Part shown: positions 1 through 9,279 of the stretch, one piece after another
Layout: every line of letters begins with the position of its first letter
Numbering within the stretch: position 1 is the first letter of the stretch
Source of the DNA: CALOBA01 sp942491465
GTDB lineage: Bacteria > Pseudomonadota > Gammaproteobacteria > Chromatiales > Chromatiaceae
NCBI GenBank assembly: GCA_942491465.1
Contig: CALOBA010000010.1
Span: 1-44,423, forward strand
Direction of reading: 5' to 3'
Length of the DNA: 44,423 nt
Notes under the pieces: generated by a model
Databases searched by the model: none
Told to the model about the DNA's origin: nothing
What the model saw: only the letters and a program-made list of their open reading frames with translations
Program-made: the position numbers and the translations under genes

Positions 1-1056
1 GTTCGCTCACCACGCCCTCGTCCAGTGCGAACGCGGCCTGCTCGAACGCCGGGTCCATCAGACCACGCTCAACCAATCCCAGATCGCCGCCGGCCCCTGC
101 ACCCTGGGGTCTTCCGAAAGCGCTTCGGCCAACGCCACGAAGGATTCTCCGGCGAGAATCCGCTCACGGATCGCGTTGAGTCGCGCCTTCGCGTCATCCG
201 CTGCGGTGTCGTCCGCATCCACTGGGACAGCGAGCAGAATGTGCCTCAACTGACGTCGTTCGGGCTCGCGAAACTCGTCCAGGCGCGACTCGTAAGCCTC
301 ACGCAGGGTGGCCTCATCGACGGTTTCGTCGCTTGCCAGATCCTTCACATCCAAGACCAAGTATTCGAGACGGACCTGCTCGGGTGTGACAAAGCGGCCC
401 GAATTATCATCGTAGAAAGCCTGGATCGCCGCTTCCGACGGCGGAGCATCGGCGCGAAACGCCTCCGCTGGAAAGTGCACATAGTCCACCGCGCGCCGCT
501 GGGCCGACAGCTTGACCGCACGGTCCACCTCCGCCGCTGTCGCGATCTCGGTGGCGACGACAGCACGCTGAAGCTGGCTGGACAGCAGGCGTCGACGCAG
601 GTCGTCTTCATAGGCCAGCGGGGTCAGCCCTTGAAGCTCCAGCACCCGCTCGTAGGCTGCCTTGTCGAATTGCCCCTCACGCTGGAACGCCGGCTCGGCC
701 AAAATGGCCCCGCGCAGGGCCGAATCCGCCACCCGCAGCCCCATGTCGGAGGACTTCTGCAGGATGACGGTCTCACGAATCATCCCGTCCAAGACCTGCT
801 GACGCAGACGCGCGCCACCGAACAACTCGGGGTCATAGCTTGCCCCAAGACGCTGCCGAAGCTGGATGCGGGTGCGCTGGACATTCTGCTCGAACTGGCG
901 CTCGCTGATCTCCGTGCCGCCGACCTTGGCCGCAACCGGCTCACCGCCGACGCCGAGATAGGACTGGATACCCCAAAGCGCAAAAGGGATGCTGATCAAG
1001 ATGATGATCGCCCAAGCGACCCAGCCCTGCGCTCGCTCTCTGATTTCCTGCAACAT
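1..1056 (-). CDS. ppiD: Peptidyl-prolyl isomerase/periplasmic chaperone PpiD (partial, apparent frameshift)
   Basis: PpiD is an inner-membrane-anchored periplasmic chaperone with a SurA-like N-terminal region and a parvulin domain, helping newly exported proteins at the Sec translocon. Seen: a start with one transmembrane helix (about residues 12-34, AIIILISIPFALWG), a SurA_N-like helical region, then the beginning of the parvulin domain with RQLRHILL near residue 268. The frame ends early at a TGA at 58-60. Reading one frame over restores the family pattern GGDLGLVERGLMDPAF and stays open to the window edge. The shift maps to a run of four G (plus strand 106-109), where one extra base would restore the frame. 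This is therefore either a sequencing error or a truncated gene. It is the last gene of the tig-clpP-clpX-lon-hupB-ppiD cluster, which has the same order in E. coli. Identity is secure; whether it is intact is unknown. Confidence 0.9.
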
Positions 1057-1173
1057 AATGAAGCCTTGCAGCAGAATCTAGGAAAAGGATTAATAAGGTC
1101 GGAACCCGACTTACGGTTCAATCCACCGCAGACGGCACCACGCTGTGGTGGAACCTTATCATGATCGCAAAAC

Positions 1174-1206
1174 AAAAACGGGGTGCCCGAAGGGACACCC
1201 CGTTTT
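1174..1206 (-). terminator. Rho-independent terminator after tRNA-Asp
   Basis: An inverted repeat (1175-1188 with 1192-1206, one bulged base, 3-nt loop) starts 8 bases past the tRNA-Asp 3' end. On the minus strand the GC-rich hairpin is followed by a T-rich run (five T, G, four T). It separates the tRNA unit from ppiD, so ppiD probably uses its own promoter in 1057-1174. Confidence 0.75.
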
Positions 1207-1214
1207 CGATTTGT

Positions 1215-1291
1215 TGGCGGAGTGGACGGGACTCGAACCCGCGACCCCCGGCGTGACAGGCCGGTATTCTAACCAACTGAACTACCACTCC
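1215..1291 (-). tRNA. tRNA-Asp (GTC)
   Basis: A 77-nt cloverleaf on the minus strand starting GGAGTGGTAGTTCAGTTGGT, with anticodon GTC in the loop CTGTCAC, T-arm GGGTTCGAGTCCC and an encoded 3' CCA. It closely matches the gammaproteobacterial tRNA-Asp pattern. Confidence 0.97.
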
Positions 1292-1446
1292 TAAACTCTG
1301 ACGGCATCCGTTGTCAAAAAAACATAACGATCCGTTGTTAAGCGCCTTCACGGACCTGCCCTTATCCGACAATCGTGCCTATCGGGTTAAGGCTGGCGGG
1401 TTGCGTTCAACAACCGACCCGACCAGGCTCGAAGGCAGCTAAAAAC

Positions 1447-1522
1447 TGGTGGGTGCTGCAGGGCTCGAACCTGCGACCCTCGCCTTGTAAGGGCGATGCT
1501 CTCCCAGCTGAGCTAAGCACCC
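1447..1522 (-). tRNA. tRNA-Val (TAC)
   Basis: A 76-nt tRNA on the minus strand starting GGGTGCTTAGCTCAGCTGG, with anticodon TAC in CTTACAA, T-arm AGGTTCGAGCCCT and encoded CCA. It lies 155 bp upstream of tRNA-Asp in the same direction; the two are probably one transcript ended by the terminator at 1174-1206. Confidence 0.97.
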
Positions 1523-1640
1523 CAAAGGCCGCCAATAGCGCCGAAGCCTATCGTGATCAGGTCCAGCTTAATCCAGCCATGCTGAAGTGAAGCCGGAGAC
1601 CTAGGCCGTGACCTGGAACATTCCCTCTCCGTGAAGCTGG

Positions 1641-1913
1641 CTATTGTACTGCGTCCTTGAGGCTTTTGCCAGCCTTAAATGATGGCGTCTTTGATGCCTT
1701 GATCTCTATCGTGGCACCGGTTTGCGGGTTGCGACCGGTTCGAGCGGCACGCTCTTTGACCGAGAAGGTCCCGAAACCCAGGATGGATACGGTATCACCG
1801 TTCTTCAGCGCCACCGCGACCGAGTCGGTCAGCGCGTCAAGTGCACGCCCTGCGGCGGACTTCGAAACATCAGCCGCCTCAGCCATGGCGTCGATCAGAT
1901 CCGATTTGTTCAT
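1641..1913 (-). CDS. hupB: DNA-binding protein HU-beta
   Basis: A 90-residue nucleoid protein that bends DNA as a dimer. Seen: the N-terminus MNKSDLIDAMAEAADVSKSA, the beta-arm segment GFGTFSVKERAARTGRNPQT and the C-terminal helix PSFKAGKSLKDAV, which are diagnostic of HU. A longer in-frame reading begins upstream at 2018, but the HU start at 1911-1913 matches the family length exactly and is preceded by a purine-rich ribosome-binding site (GGGGGAAG). A well-formed sigma-70 promoter is visible at 2028-2056. Its place between lon and ppiD is the conserved gammaproteobacterial order. Confidence 0.97.
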   Translation of the reverse strand: MNKSDLIDAMAEAADVSKSAAGRALDALTDSVAVALKNGDTVSILGFGTFSVKERAARTGRNPQTGATIEIKASKTPSFKAGKSLKDAVQ

Positions 1914-2027
1914 TCTTCCCCCTTGTGTGAATTTCGATGGTACCAAGCAGCGGACGGTCTGGACCTCTGGACAGCGGGCCGCCGTCGCCCGGAGCCCAAT
2001 CTGCCTACCGCCTATCAACGACGGGAG

Positions 2028-2056
2028 ATTGTGTCGAGTGGCCTCAAGACTGTCAA
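2028..2056 (-). promoter_or_regulatory. Sigma-70 promoter of hupB
   Basis: On the minus strand TTGACA (2056-2051) is followed after exactly 17 bases by CACAAT (2033-2028). The -35 box is perfect and the -10 box keeps the key A and T positions. The predicted start near 2021 gives hupB an untranslated leader of about 108 nt. Confidence 0.65.
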
Positions 2057-2200
2057 GGAGTGATCACGCCTGAGAGCAGAGAAGCACGACCAAAGTGCCA
2101 AACGCACGTCGAGTCCGACACGCGCGGGGCAGGACCGGCTCCACTGGCGAGTACGCCGGAACCCGGCTTTGCCGGATCGATGGTTGGTGGGCGCAACTGC

Positions 2201-2229
2201 GGCCGACTGGGCTGTCAGCCCAGCCGGCC
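2201..2229. terminator. Strong hairpin after lon
   Basis: Thirteen-base arms (2201-2213 and 2217-2229) pair with one mismatch around a 3-nt loop, 22 bp past the lon stop. There is no T-run on either side, so it may be a transcript 3'-end stabiliser or a weak terminator, not a classic intrinsic one. Confidence 0.45.
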
Positions 2230-2251
2230 GTGTTAGCGTGAGGAACCCAGG

Positions 2252-4705
2252 CTAGTGGTGTGTCCTGACCCCGGCGATCTTCTTTTCCTTGGTCTCCGGC
2301 GGCGGGTCGGCATCCTCGGCGCTCTCGCCTTCGGCCGCCGGCTCACCGATGGCGACCGGACTCTCGACGAGGGCAAGCTCCAAAACCTCGTCGATCCACC
2401 GCACCGGACAGATTTCCAGGTTCTGCTTGATGTTCTTGGGGATCTCGGCGAGGTCGCGCTCGTTCTCCTTGGGGATGAGCACGCGCTCGATGCCCCCCCG
2501 ATGGGCCGCAAGGAGCTTCTCCTTCAGCCCGCCGATCGGCAGCACCTCGCCGCGCAGCGTGATCTCTCCGGTCATGGCGACACTGGAACGCACGGCAATC
2601 CCGGTCAGTGCCGAGACCAGGGCCGTGCACATGGCAACGCCGGCACTGGGCCCGTCTTTCGGGGTCGCTCCCTCGGGCACATGGATGTGCAAGTCGTGCT
2701 TTTGGTGAAAGTCGGTCGGGATACCAAGCGCATCAGCACGACTACGGACCACGGTGACGGCCGCTTGAATCGATTCCTGCATCACGTCGCCGAGCTGCCC
2801 GGTGTAGGTGGCCTTGCCCTTGCCCGGGACCAAGGCCGACTCGATCCGAAGCAGCTCCCCACCGACCTCGGTCCACGCCAAGCCGGTCACCTGGCCGATC
2901 TGATCATGATCGTCGGCGCGGCCGAACTGGAAGCGCTGAACGCCCAGATACTTGTCCAGCGTCTTCGATGTCACCGAGACCGCCCGGTCGCGCTTCTTCA
3001 ACAACACCTCTTTGACGACCTTGCGACAGATCTTCGAGACCTCGCGCTCCAGATTGCGCACGCCGGCCTCTCGGGTGTAGTGGCGGATGATGTCGCGCAG
3101 CGCAGCCTCGCGGATGGTCAGCTCACCGCGCTTCAGCCCGTTGTTCTTCATCTGCTTGGGAATCAGATAACGTTCCGCGATGTTGACCTTTTCGTCTTCG
3201 GTATATCCCGCAAGACGGATCACCTCCATGCGGTCGAGCAGTGCCGGAGGGATGTTGAGCGTGTTGGCCGTCCCGACGAACATGACCTCCGACAGATCGA
3301 AGTCGACCTCAAGGTAATGGTCGTTGAAGGTATGATTCTGCTCCGGGTCCAACACTTCCAGCAACGCCGAGGCCGGGTCGCCTCGAAAATCCATTGCCAT
3401 CTTGTCGATCTCGTCGAGCAGGAACAGCGGGTTGCGCGCCCCCGCCTTCGCGAGGTTCTGAATGATCTTGCCGGGCAAGGCCCCGATGTAGGTCCGGCGA
3501 TGGCCGCGAATCTCCGCCTCGTCGCGGACACCGCCAAGCGACATGCGAACAAACTTGCGGTTGGTGGCCCGCGCGATGGACTGGCCCAGGGAGGTCTTGC
3601 CGACCCCCGGGGGGCCCACCAGACAGAGGATGGGCCCCTTCAGCTTCTTCACCCGCTGCTGCACGGCCAAGTATTCAAGGATGCGCTCCTTGACCTTTTC
3701 AAGCCCGTAGTGGTCGGTGTCCAAGACCTTCTCGGCAACGCGGATGTCGTTGCGAATGCGCGTGCGCTTCTTCCAGGGCACCGACACCAGCATATCGATG
3801 TAGTTGCGCACCACCGTTGCCTCGGCGGACATGGGCGACATCAGCTTGAGCTTGTTCAGCTCCGCGGTTGCCTTCGCCTTGGTGTCTTTGGGCATCCCCG
3901 CCTCTTCGATCCTGCGCCCCAGATCTTCAAGCTCGTTGGGCGCGTCTTCCAACTCGCCAAGCTCCTTTTGGATCGCCTTCATCTGCTCGTTGAGGTAGTA
4001 CTCGCGCTGATTCTTCTCCATTTGGCGCTTGACACGACCCCTGATTCGCTTCTCCATCTGCAAGATGTCGTTCTCGGACTCCATCAGTCCCATCAGATGT
4101 TCCAGCCGCTCCTGGATATTGATCATTTCCAGCACGCGCTGCTTCTCATCGAGCTTCAGCGACATGTGTGCGGCCATGGTATCCGCGAGCCGTCCTGCCT
4201 CATCGATGCTCGCCAGCGACGTCAACACCTCCGGCGGGACCTTCTTGTTGAGCTTCACGTATTGATCGAACAAGGAGACCGCCGAGCGCATCAGCACCTC
4301 CTGCTCGCGCTCGTCGGCGTCCAGCGTGTCCCCTAGGGATTCGATGCGGGCCGCAAAGGTATCCTCACCGGTAATAAAGCCTTCCACCTTCGCGCGCTCG
4401 TGCCCTTCCACCAGCACTTTGACGGTGCCGTCGGGGAGCTTGAGCAGTTGCAGGATGTTGGCCAAGGTGCCGACGTCGTAGAGGTCGCCGATGGCCGGCT
4501 CGTCGACGTCCGCGTTCTTCTGCGCCACGAGCAGGATCTGCTTGTCGCTCTTCATTGCGGCATCGAGGGCGCGGATCGACTTGTCGCGGCCCACGAAGAG
4601 CGGGATCACCATGTGCGGGTACACGACCACGTCGCGCAGTGGCAAGACCGGCACCTCGATGGTCGGCACATCGTCGCTTCGCGACGGGAATTCACTGTTG
4701 GCCAT
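2252..4705 (-). CDS. lon: ATP-dependent protease La (Lon)
   Basis: An 817-residue cytosolic AAA+ serine protease that degrades misfolded and regulatory proteins. Seen in order: LON N-terminal substrate domain (about 18-210), a coiled-coil linker (KNQREYYLNEQMKAIQKELG, 231-250), Walker A GPPGVGKT (364-371), Walker B LFLLDEID (427-434), and the proteolytic domain with catalytic Ser687 in PKDGPSAG and Lys730 in GGLKEK. The 43-residue spacing between these two matches E. coli S679/K722. The acidic tail after about residue 785 is variable in the family. A candidate heat-shock promoter lies upstream at 4813-4839. The next gene upstream is clpX, the next downstream hupB. Confidence 0.98.
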   Translation of the reverse strand: MANSEFPSRSDDVPTIEVPVLPLRDVVVYPHMVIPLFVGRDKSIRALDAAMKSDKQILLVAQKNADVDEPAIGDLYDVGTLANILQLLKLPDGTVKVLVEGHERAKVEGFITGEDTFAARIESLGDTLDADEREQEVLMRSAVSLFDQYVKLNKKVPPEVLTSLASIDEAGRLADTMAAHMSLKLDEKQRVLEMINIQERLEHLMGLMESENDILQMEKRIRGRVKRQMEKNQREYYLNEQMKAIQKELGELEDAPNELEDLGRRIEEAGMPKDTKAKATAELNKLKLMSPMSAEATVVRNYIDMLVSVPWKKRTRIRNDIRVAEKVLDTDHYGLEKVKERILEYLAVQQRVKKLKGPILCLVGPPGVGKTSLGQSIARATNRKFVRMSLGGVRDEAEIRGHRRTYIGALPGKIIQNLAKAGARNPLFLLDEIDKMAMDFRGDPASALLEVLDPEQNHTFNDHYLEVDFDLSEVMFVGTANTLNIPPALLDRMEVIRLAGYTEDEKVNIAERYLIPKQMKNNGLKRGELTIREAALRDIIRHYTREAGVRNLEREVSKICRKVVKEVLLKKRDRAVSVTSKTLDKYLGVQRFQFGRADDHDQIGQVTGLAWTEVGGELLRIESALVPGKGKATYTGQLGDVMQESIQAAVTVVRSRADALGIPTDFHQKHDLHIHVPEGATPKDGPSAGVAMCTALVSALTGIAVRSSVAMTGEITLRGEVLPIGGLKEKLLAAHRGGIERVLIPKENERDLAEIPKNIKQNLEICPVRWIDEVLELALVESPVAIGEPAAEGESAEDADPPPETKEKKIAGVRTHH

Positions 4706-5140
4706 AGGATGCGTGCTCCGAAGATCTGACTCTCGGTAGTCAGCCGTGAAGATCGCTCACGGTGACCGAGGAGGATGAGGTTAGTCTGTTCTACCGCGTG
4801 GTATCGAAGGAGGTTTGGGCAGCCCTCGGCATGTTCAATTGCCGTGATCTACGCAGGAACTGCGCCGGAGTGGCGGATACGGAGATAGTGGAAGGTTGCC
4901 CGGGTTGACACGCAAGCCGCGTTCTGAACCTTGACTTGGCCCCGCCGTGGGCGCAACGGCGACCTTACCGGGCCATGGCAACAGCATCCCTGCGCGTCGA
5001 CCGACCCCGCCGCTGGGCCGCGGCCGGAGTACGGCTGGCTGGTCGGCGCAGCGGATGCGAGCGCCAGTACCAAAGTTGATCGGAGACGACCCGACGGGCG
5101 ATGCCCGCGAGCAGCGACCGCCGAGGGCGACGCCGCCGCC
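4706..5140. other. Intergenic clpX-lon
   Basis: About 435 bp without a convincing gene. The short frames here have no family features. It contains a possible sigma-32 promoter for lon (4813-4839) and GC-rich sequence after the clpX stop; no clear intrinsic terminator was found. Confidence 0.6.
4813..4839 (-). promoter_or_regulatory. Possible sigma-32 (heat-shock) promoter of lon
   Basis: On the minus strand ATTGAAC (4839-4833) and CCCAAAC (4819-4813) are separated by 13 bases. This resembles the sigma-32 pattern CTTGAAA-N13/14-CCCCATNT. lon is a classic heat-shock gene, so position and motif agree, but the -10 half is imperfect. The implied leader is about 100 nt. Confidence 0.35.
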
Positions 5141-6421
5141 CTACTCCGACGCCGCTGCCGCCAATTTGGGCTCGACGCCGTCGTAGATGATGAAGGGGGG
5201 GTTCTCGCCGTTGATGACCGACGCATCGACAACGACCTTGCTGACGCTTTCCATCGACGGGAGGTCGTACATGATGTCGAGCAGCACCTGCTCCATGATC
5301 GTGCGCAGCCCTCGGGCGCCGGTCTTTCGCTCCATGGCTTTGTGCGAGATCGCCCGCAAGGCATCGTCGCGGAGTTCCAAGTCGACGCCCTCCATCTCGA
5401 ACAGTCGGGCGTACTGCTTGTTCAAGGCATGCTTAGGCTCGGTCAGGATCCGCATCAGTGCCTCCTCGTCAAGCTCTTCGAGCGTCGCCATGACCGGCAG
5501 ACGCCCCACGAACTCGGGAATCAGACCGTAGCGAATCAGATCCTCCGGCTCGACGCTACTGAGCAGTTCACCGATCTGGCGATCGTCGTCCTTGCTGTGG
5601 ACTTCGGCGGAGAAACCGATACCACCCTTCTTAGAGCGATTCAGGATGACCTTGTCGAGCCCGGCAAACGCCCCTCCAACGATGAACAAGATGTTGGATG
5701 TGTCGACCTGCAGAAATTCCTGCTGGGGATGCTTTCGACCGCCCTGCGGGGGTACCGACGCGATCGTCCCCTCGACCAGCTTCAGGAGTGCCTGCTGGAC
5801 ACCTTCGCCGGAGACGTCGCGAGTGATGGACGGATTGTCGGACTTGCGCGAGATCTTGTCGATCTCGTCGATGTAGACGATTCCGGTCTGGGCCTTCTCA
5901 ACGTCGTAGTCGCACTTCTGCAGCAGCTTCTGGATGATGTTCTCGACGTCTTCGCCGACGTAGCCCGCCTCGGTCAGCGTGGTGGCGTCGGCGATGGTGA
6001 ACGGCACGTTCAGCAGCCGCGCAAGCGTCTCGGCGAGCAAGGTCTTGCCGGAACCCGTGGGACCGATCATCAGAATGTTGCTCTTGGCGATCTCGACGTC
6101 TTCCTTGGCCTCGGCCGCCTCCATCCGCTTGTAGTGGTTGTATACGGCGACGGAGAGCACCTTTTTCGCGTAGTCCTGGCCGATCACGAATTGATCGAGG
6201 CTTTCGCGAATCTCTCGGGGCTTGGGCAGACGACTTGTCGCCTCACCGACGCCCTCCTGCATCTCCTCGCGAATGATGTCGTTGCACAGCTCGACGCATT
6301 CATCGCAGATGAAGACGGACGGGCCCGCGATCAGCTTGCGTACCTCGTGCTGACTCTTACCGCAGAAGGAGCAGTATAAAAGCTTGCCTTCGTCGTGCTT
6401 TCCGTGGGAGTTGCCGCTCAT
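5141..6421 (-). CDS. clpX: ClpX, ATPase subunit of the ClpXP protease
   Basis: A 426-residue AAA+ unfoldase that recognises tagged substrates and feeds them to ClpP. Seen: N-terminal zinc-binding domain with Cys17, Cys20, Cys39 and Cys42; Walker A GPTGSGKT (120-127); pore loop GYVG (153-156); Walker B IVYIDEID (181-188); ClpP-docking IGF (268-270); sensor-2 GARGLR near the C-terminus. Length matches the family. It lies 265 bp downstream of clpP on the same strand; that gap contains two small hairpins (6483-6501 and 6516-6532), so clpX expression may be partly separate. Confidence 0.98.
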   Translation of the reverse strand: MSGNSHGKHDEGKLLYCSFCGKSQHEVRKLIAGPSVFICDECVELCNDIIREEMQEGVGEATSRLPKPREIRESLDQFVIGQDYAKKVLSVAVYNHYKRMEAAEAKEDVEIAKSNILMIGPTGSGKTLLAETLARLLNVPFTIADATTLTEAGYVGEDVENIIQKLLQKCDYDVEKAQTGIVYIDEIDKISRKSDNPSITRDVSGEGVQQALLKLVEGTIASVPPQGGRKHPQQEFLQVDTSNILFIVGGAFAGLDKVILNRSKKGGIGFSAEVHSKDDDRQIGELLSSVEPEDLIRYGLIPEFVGRLPVMATLEELDEEALMRILTEPKHALNKQYARLFEMEGVDLELRDDALRAISHKAMERKTGARGLRTIMEQVLLDIMYDLPSMESVSKVVVDASVINGENPPFIIYDGVEPKLAAAASE

Positions 6422-6686
6422 TGATCACCGCTCGTTTCAGTTGACGCGCCGCAGCCGGCCCGCGTTTCATGCATTCAGCCTGGGTGCCCTGACAAGGCAC
6501 CACAAAGCGAGTCGCCGAGCGATAACCGCTCGACGCCTTCGGGACAGGCTCGTCATAATAACCGTTTGGCTCAAGATCGCAAGACAGCGCCATGCCAACG
6601 ATGCCTGCGACCGCACCCGGGAAAACGTTGCGGCTGATGCGTCTTTCCGCAAGCCCGGCGGCAACGTAGACCTGGGCTCGGCGACA

Positions 6687-7340
6687 TCAGCCTTGGTCAG
6701 AGCCCCCTTCCGGGGCGACGCGCTGCGTCAACACTTTGTCGATAAGACCGTAGGCAACGGCATCTTCGCCGCCCATGAACCGATCGCGCTCGGTATCGTC
6801 GGCAACCTTCTCCAGGGGCTGGCCCGTGTGGTGGGACAGGATCTGGTTGAGCTGATCGCGGATATGCAGGATCTCGCGCGCGTGGATATCGATATCCGTC
6901 GCCTGGCCCTGAAAACCGCCCAACGGCTGATGGATCATCATGCGCGAGTGCGGGAGGCAGAAGCGCTTGCCCTTGGTGCCACCCGCCAACAGCAATGCCC
7001 CCATACTGGCGGCCTGGCCGACGCACATGGTGCTGACGTCCGGCCGGATGAAGCGCATGGTGTCGTAGATGGCCAAGCCCGCGGTCACGGAGCCGCCGGG
7101 GGAATTGATGTAGAAATGAATATCCTTATCCGGGTTGTCGGACTCAAGAAACAAGAGTTGCGCGACAACCAGGTTGGCCACATGGTCTTCCACCGGCCCG
7201 ACCAGGAAGACCACGCGCTCCTTGAGCAGGCGGGAAAAGATATCGTAGGACCGCTCGCCGCGGGCGGACTGCTCGATGACCATCGGCACCAGGCCGAGGC
7301 CTTGGGGATTCCAGGCCGTCTCTGTCGTAGGGGAGTTCAT
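6687..7340 (-). CDS. clpP: ClpP, proteolytic subunit of Clp protease
   Basis: A 217-residue serine peptidase forming the double-heptameric chamber of ClpXP/ClpAP. The catalytic triad is visible: Ser112 in GQAASMGALL, His137 in MMIHQPLGG and Asp186 in DTERDRF, each one residue offset from E. coli numbering. INSPGGSVTAG is the oxyanion-side loop. The N-terminus probably carries a short propeptide. The gene begins 30 bp after the tig stop, so tig-clpP is probably one operon. Confidence 0.98.
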   Translation of the reverse strand: MNSPTTETAWNPQGLGLVPMVIEQSARGERSYDIFSRLLKERVVFLVGPVEDHVANLVVAQLLFLESDNPDKDIHFYINSPGGSVTAGLAIYDTMRFIRPDVSTMCVGQAASMGALLLAGGTKGKRFCLPHSRMMIHQPLGGFQGQATDIDIHAREILHIRDQLNQILSHHTGQPLEKVADDTERDRFMGGEDAVAYGLIDKVLTQRVAPEGGSDQG

Positions 7341-7370
7341 CGCTGTGTTACCTCTCAGGCAGCAGTCTGC

Positions 7371-8681
7371 TCAGGACGACGCAGATGCGGATTGCCCCTC
7401 GCCCGCGTCGGTCAACGCGGCGAAGGTAGTCTGTTCTTCCTCGACATCAACCTCGCCGAGCACATGCTCGACGACCATGTCCTCCATGACCAACGACTGG
7501 ACCGTTTCGAGGCGACTTTGATCACCGTAGTAGTAGGCGACCACGGATTCCGGGTCTTCGTAGGTCGCAGCGATCTCCTCCACGGCGGCTCGAATGCGCG
7601 CTGCATCCGGAGTCAACTCGTGGCGCTTCACCAGCTCGGCGACGATCAAGCCCAGCGCGACGCGACGGCGCGCGGCGGCCTCGAACAGCTCATCGGGAAG
7701 CTGGAACTTGCCGCCTTGGCTGGTTTGATCGCGCAGGGCGTCGATCTCGTCCTTGACCAGGGCCTGGGGCAGATCGATGGCGTTGCCCTCGACCAACAGA
7801 TCCATGACCTGATCCTTGACCTTCGCCCTGATCCGCTGGGCAAGTTCGCGGTTCATGTTGTTACGCACGTCGGTGCGGAACCGATCGATGTCGCCGTCTT
7901 CGACGCCGAACTCGCGGATGAACTCCGCATCGACCTCCGGCAGCACCGGGGACTCCACCGCCTTGACCTGTACCGCGAATCGGATCTGCTTCCCGGCCAG
8001 CTTCTCGTCGCCGCTGTCCGCCGGCATATCCACCAGCACCTCACGCTCATCACCGGTCGCAGCACCGAGCAGCTGATCGTCGAAGCCGGGTAATAGCCGG
8101 CCGCCACCGAGTTCAACCTGCATATCTTCGGCGCTGGCATTCGGGACCGGCTCGCCATCCACCGTACCTTGGAAGGAGACGGTCAAGCGGTCGCCGAGGA
8201 CTGCGACGCGTTCCGCCGGCTCCCAACGCTGGCGCTGGCGCCGCAGACGCTCGATCATCTCCTCAACATCGGTGTCAGCAATCTCGGCAACCGGGCGTGC
8301 CAACTTATGACCGGCGAGGCTCGCCGGCTCGATCTCGGGCAGGATCTCGAACCGGGCCTGATAGACGTAGGTCGGCGCCTCGCCGTCCTCTCCGAGGACA
8401 GGCTCGATCTCCGGACGACCGGCGGGGCGCAAGCGCTCCTGCTCCATCGCCTTCGGCAAGCTCGACTGGATCTGCTCGTGGAAGACATCGCTGCGCACAC
8501 TGTCGCCGAAGCGCTGCCGCAGCAGCTTCAACGGGACCTTGCCCGGCCGAAAGCCCGGGAGCCGGGCCGATCGACGGTAGTCCTGCAGGCGCTTCTCGAC
8601 CTCTTTCTCAAGCTCGGCGGCGGGCAACTCGACCCTCAACCGACGCTCCAGGCCGTCACCGGCCTCCACGGACACTTGCAT
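7371..8681 (-). CDS. tig: Trigger factor, ribosome-bound chaperone
   Basis: A 436-residue chaperone docking at the ribosomal tunnel exit. Seen: N-terminal ribosome-binding signature GFRPGKVP (43-50), a central FKBP-type PPIase domain (about 155-245, VSFQGTVDGEPVPN...PGFDDQLLG) and a long helical C-terminal chaperone domain with an acidic tail. The ATG at 8679-8681 is chosen over a TTG one codon upstream: it gives the family N-terminus MQVSVE and has a GGGGAG ribosome-binding site. It heads the tig-clpP-clpX-lon cluster. Confidence 0.97.
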   Translation of the reverse strand: MQVSVEAGDGLERRLRVELPAAELEKEVEKRLQDYRRSARLPGFRPGKVPLKLLRQRFGDSVRSDVFHEQIQSSLPKAMEQERLRPAGRPEIEPVLGEDGEAPTYVYQARFEILPEIEPASLAGHKLARPVAEIADTDVEEMIERLRRQRQRWEPAERVAVLGDRLTVSFQGTVDGEPVPNASAEDMQVELGGGRLLPGFDDQLLGAATGDEREVLVDMPADSGDEKLAGKQIRFAVQVKAVESPVLPEVDAEFIREFGVEDGDIDRFRTDVRNNMNRELAQRIRAKVKDQVMDLLVEGNAIDLPQALVKDEIDALRDQTSQGGKFQLPDELFEAAARRRVALGLIVAELVKRHELTPDAARIRAAVEEIAATYEDPESVVAYYYGDQSRLETVQSLVMEDMVVEHVLGEVDVEEEQTTFAALTDAGEGQSASASS

Positions 8682-8827
8682 CAACTATTCTCCCCAGTGC
8701 GGTCTCGATGGCAAAAGCCGCCTAGTATAGCGCCGTAGCCTCCCTGGCTCCACTAATCCCGTCGCCTGATGCGTTGCCGCAGCACCGCCCGACCGCGCCC
8801 CCCCCCCGCGCTCGCGGGCCACGCCGG

Positions 8828-8849
8828 GGCCGGACGCGAAAATCCGGCC
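8828..8849. repeat. Small perfect hairpin upstream of tig
   Basis: GGCCGGA and TCCGGCC pair perfectly around an 8-nt loop in the divergent region between tig and the small plus-strand gene. There is no T-run. Function unknown; possibly part of a leader. Confidence 0.3.
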
Positions 8850-8952
8850 TGCATGGCATACACTTGAGACGGCGGCAGGCGCAACCTGCACCACCTCAGC
8901 ATGTCAACACAGTCCGTGCCTTGATCCATCCACGCTCCGTCGAGGTTTCGTC

Positions 8953-9240
8953 ATGATCCAGGACAATATTCGCAATTTCCTGTTCTCACGCGGTTTTGAC
9001 AACGACACCGCGGCGGCTGTTGCTCGCCGATGCGAACGCAAGATTCGCCATGGTTCAATACCGGGCGTATCCAACCTGACCGCGCTGCGTTATGCCGAAA
9101 TGAAGCCCGGCCCCCTGCTGGTGGCCATCGCGTTCGGCGGCAACTTCGGTGGGGATGCGCTGACCGGCAATCCGCAGCCCGACGAGCTGCGCGAGGCCGT
9201 CGAGCAACTGGCGATCGAAGAACTCAAGGGGATGTTCTGA
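8953..9240 (+). CDS. Small hypothetical protein
   Basis: A 95-residue protein I do not recognise. It starts MIQDNIRNFLFSRGFDNDTA and looks soluble: a helical N-terminal part rich in Arg and Ala, a central Gly-rich segment (LVAIAFGGNFGGDALTGNP, about 56-74) and an acidic helical end. There is no signal peptide or membrane segment and two tandem stretches of basic residues. Evidence that it is real: third-position GC bias like its neighbours, clean fit between tig (divergent) and ccoS (convergent), and no better frame. The ribosome-binding site is weak (GAGGTTTCGTC before ATG). No function is proposed. Confidence 0.55.
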   Translation: MIQDNIRNFLFSRGFDNDTAAAVARRCERKIRHGSIPGVSNLTALRYAEMKPGPLLVAIAFGGNFGGDALTGNPQPDELREAVEQLAIEELKGMF

Positions 9241-9279
9241 GCAATCCGGCTCGCCCCGGTAGCCGCCTATAGCCCCAGG

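Larger units (their letters stand above)
1914..2251. other. Intergenic lon-hupB: hupB promoter and lon 3' hairpin
   Basis: No credible gene is seen. The interval holds the hupB leader of about 108 nt, a sigma-70 promoter (2028-2056) and a strong hairpin just past the lon stop (2201-2229). Confidence 0.7.

Noticed and set aside
1311..1345. A TTGACA-type promoter for tRNA-Asp
   Set aside because: The -10 position would fall at or in the tRNA; the two tRNAs are more simply one transcript.
2255..4336. A 693-codon plus-strand frame opposite lon
   Set aside because: It is a shadow of lon caused by high GC codon bias; Lon is complete on the other strand and this frame has no family features.
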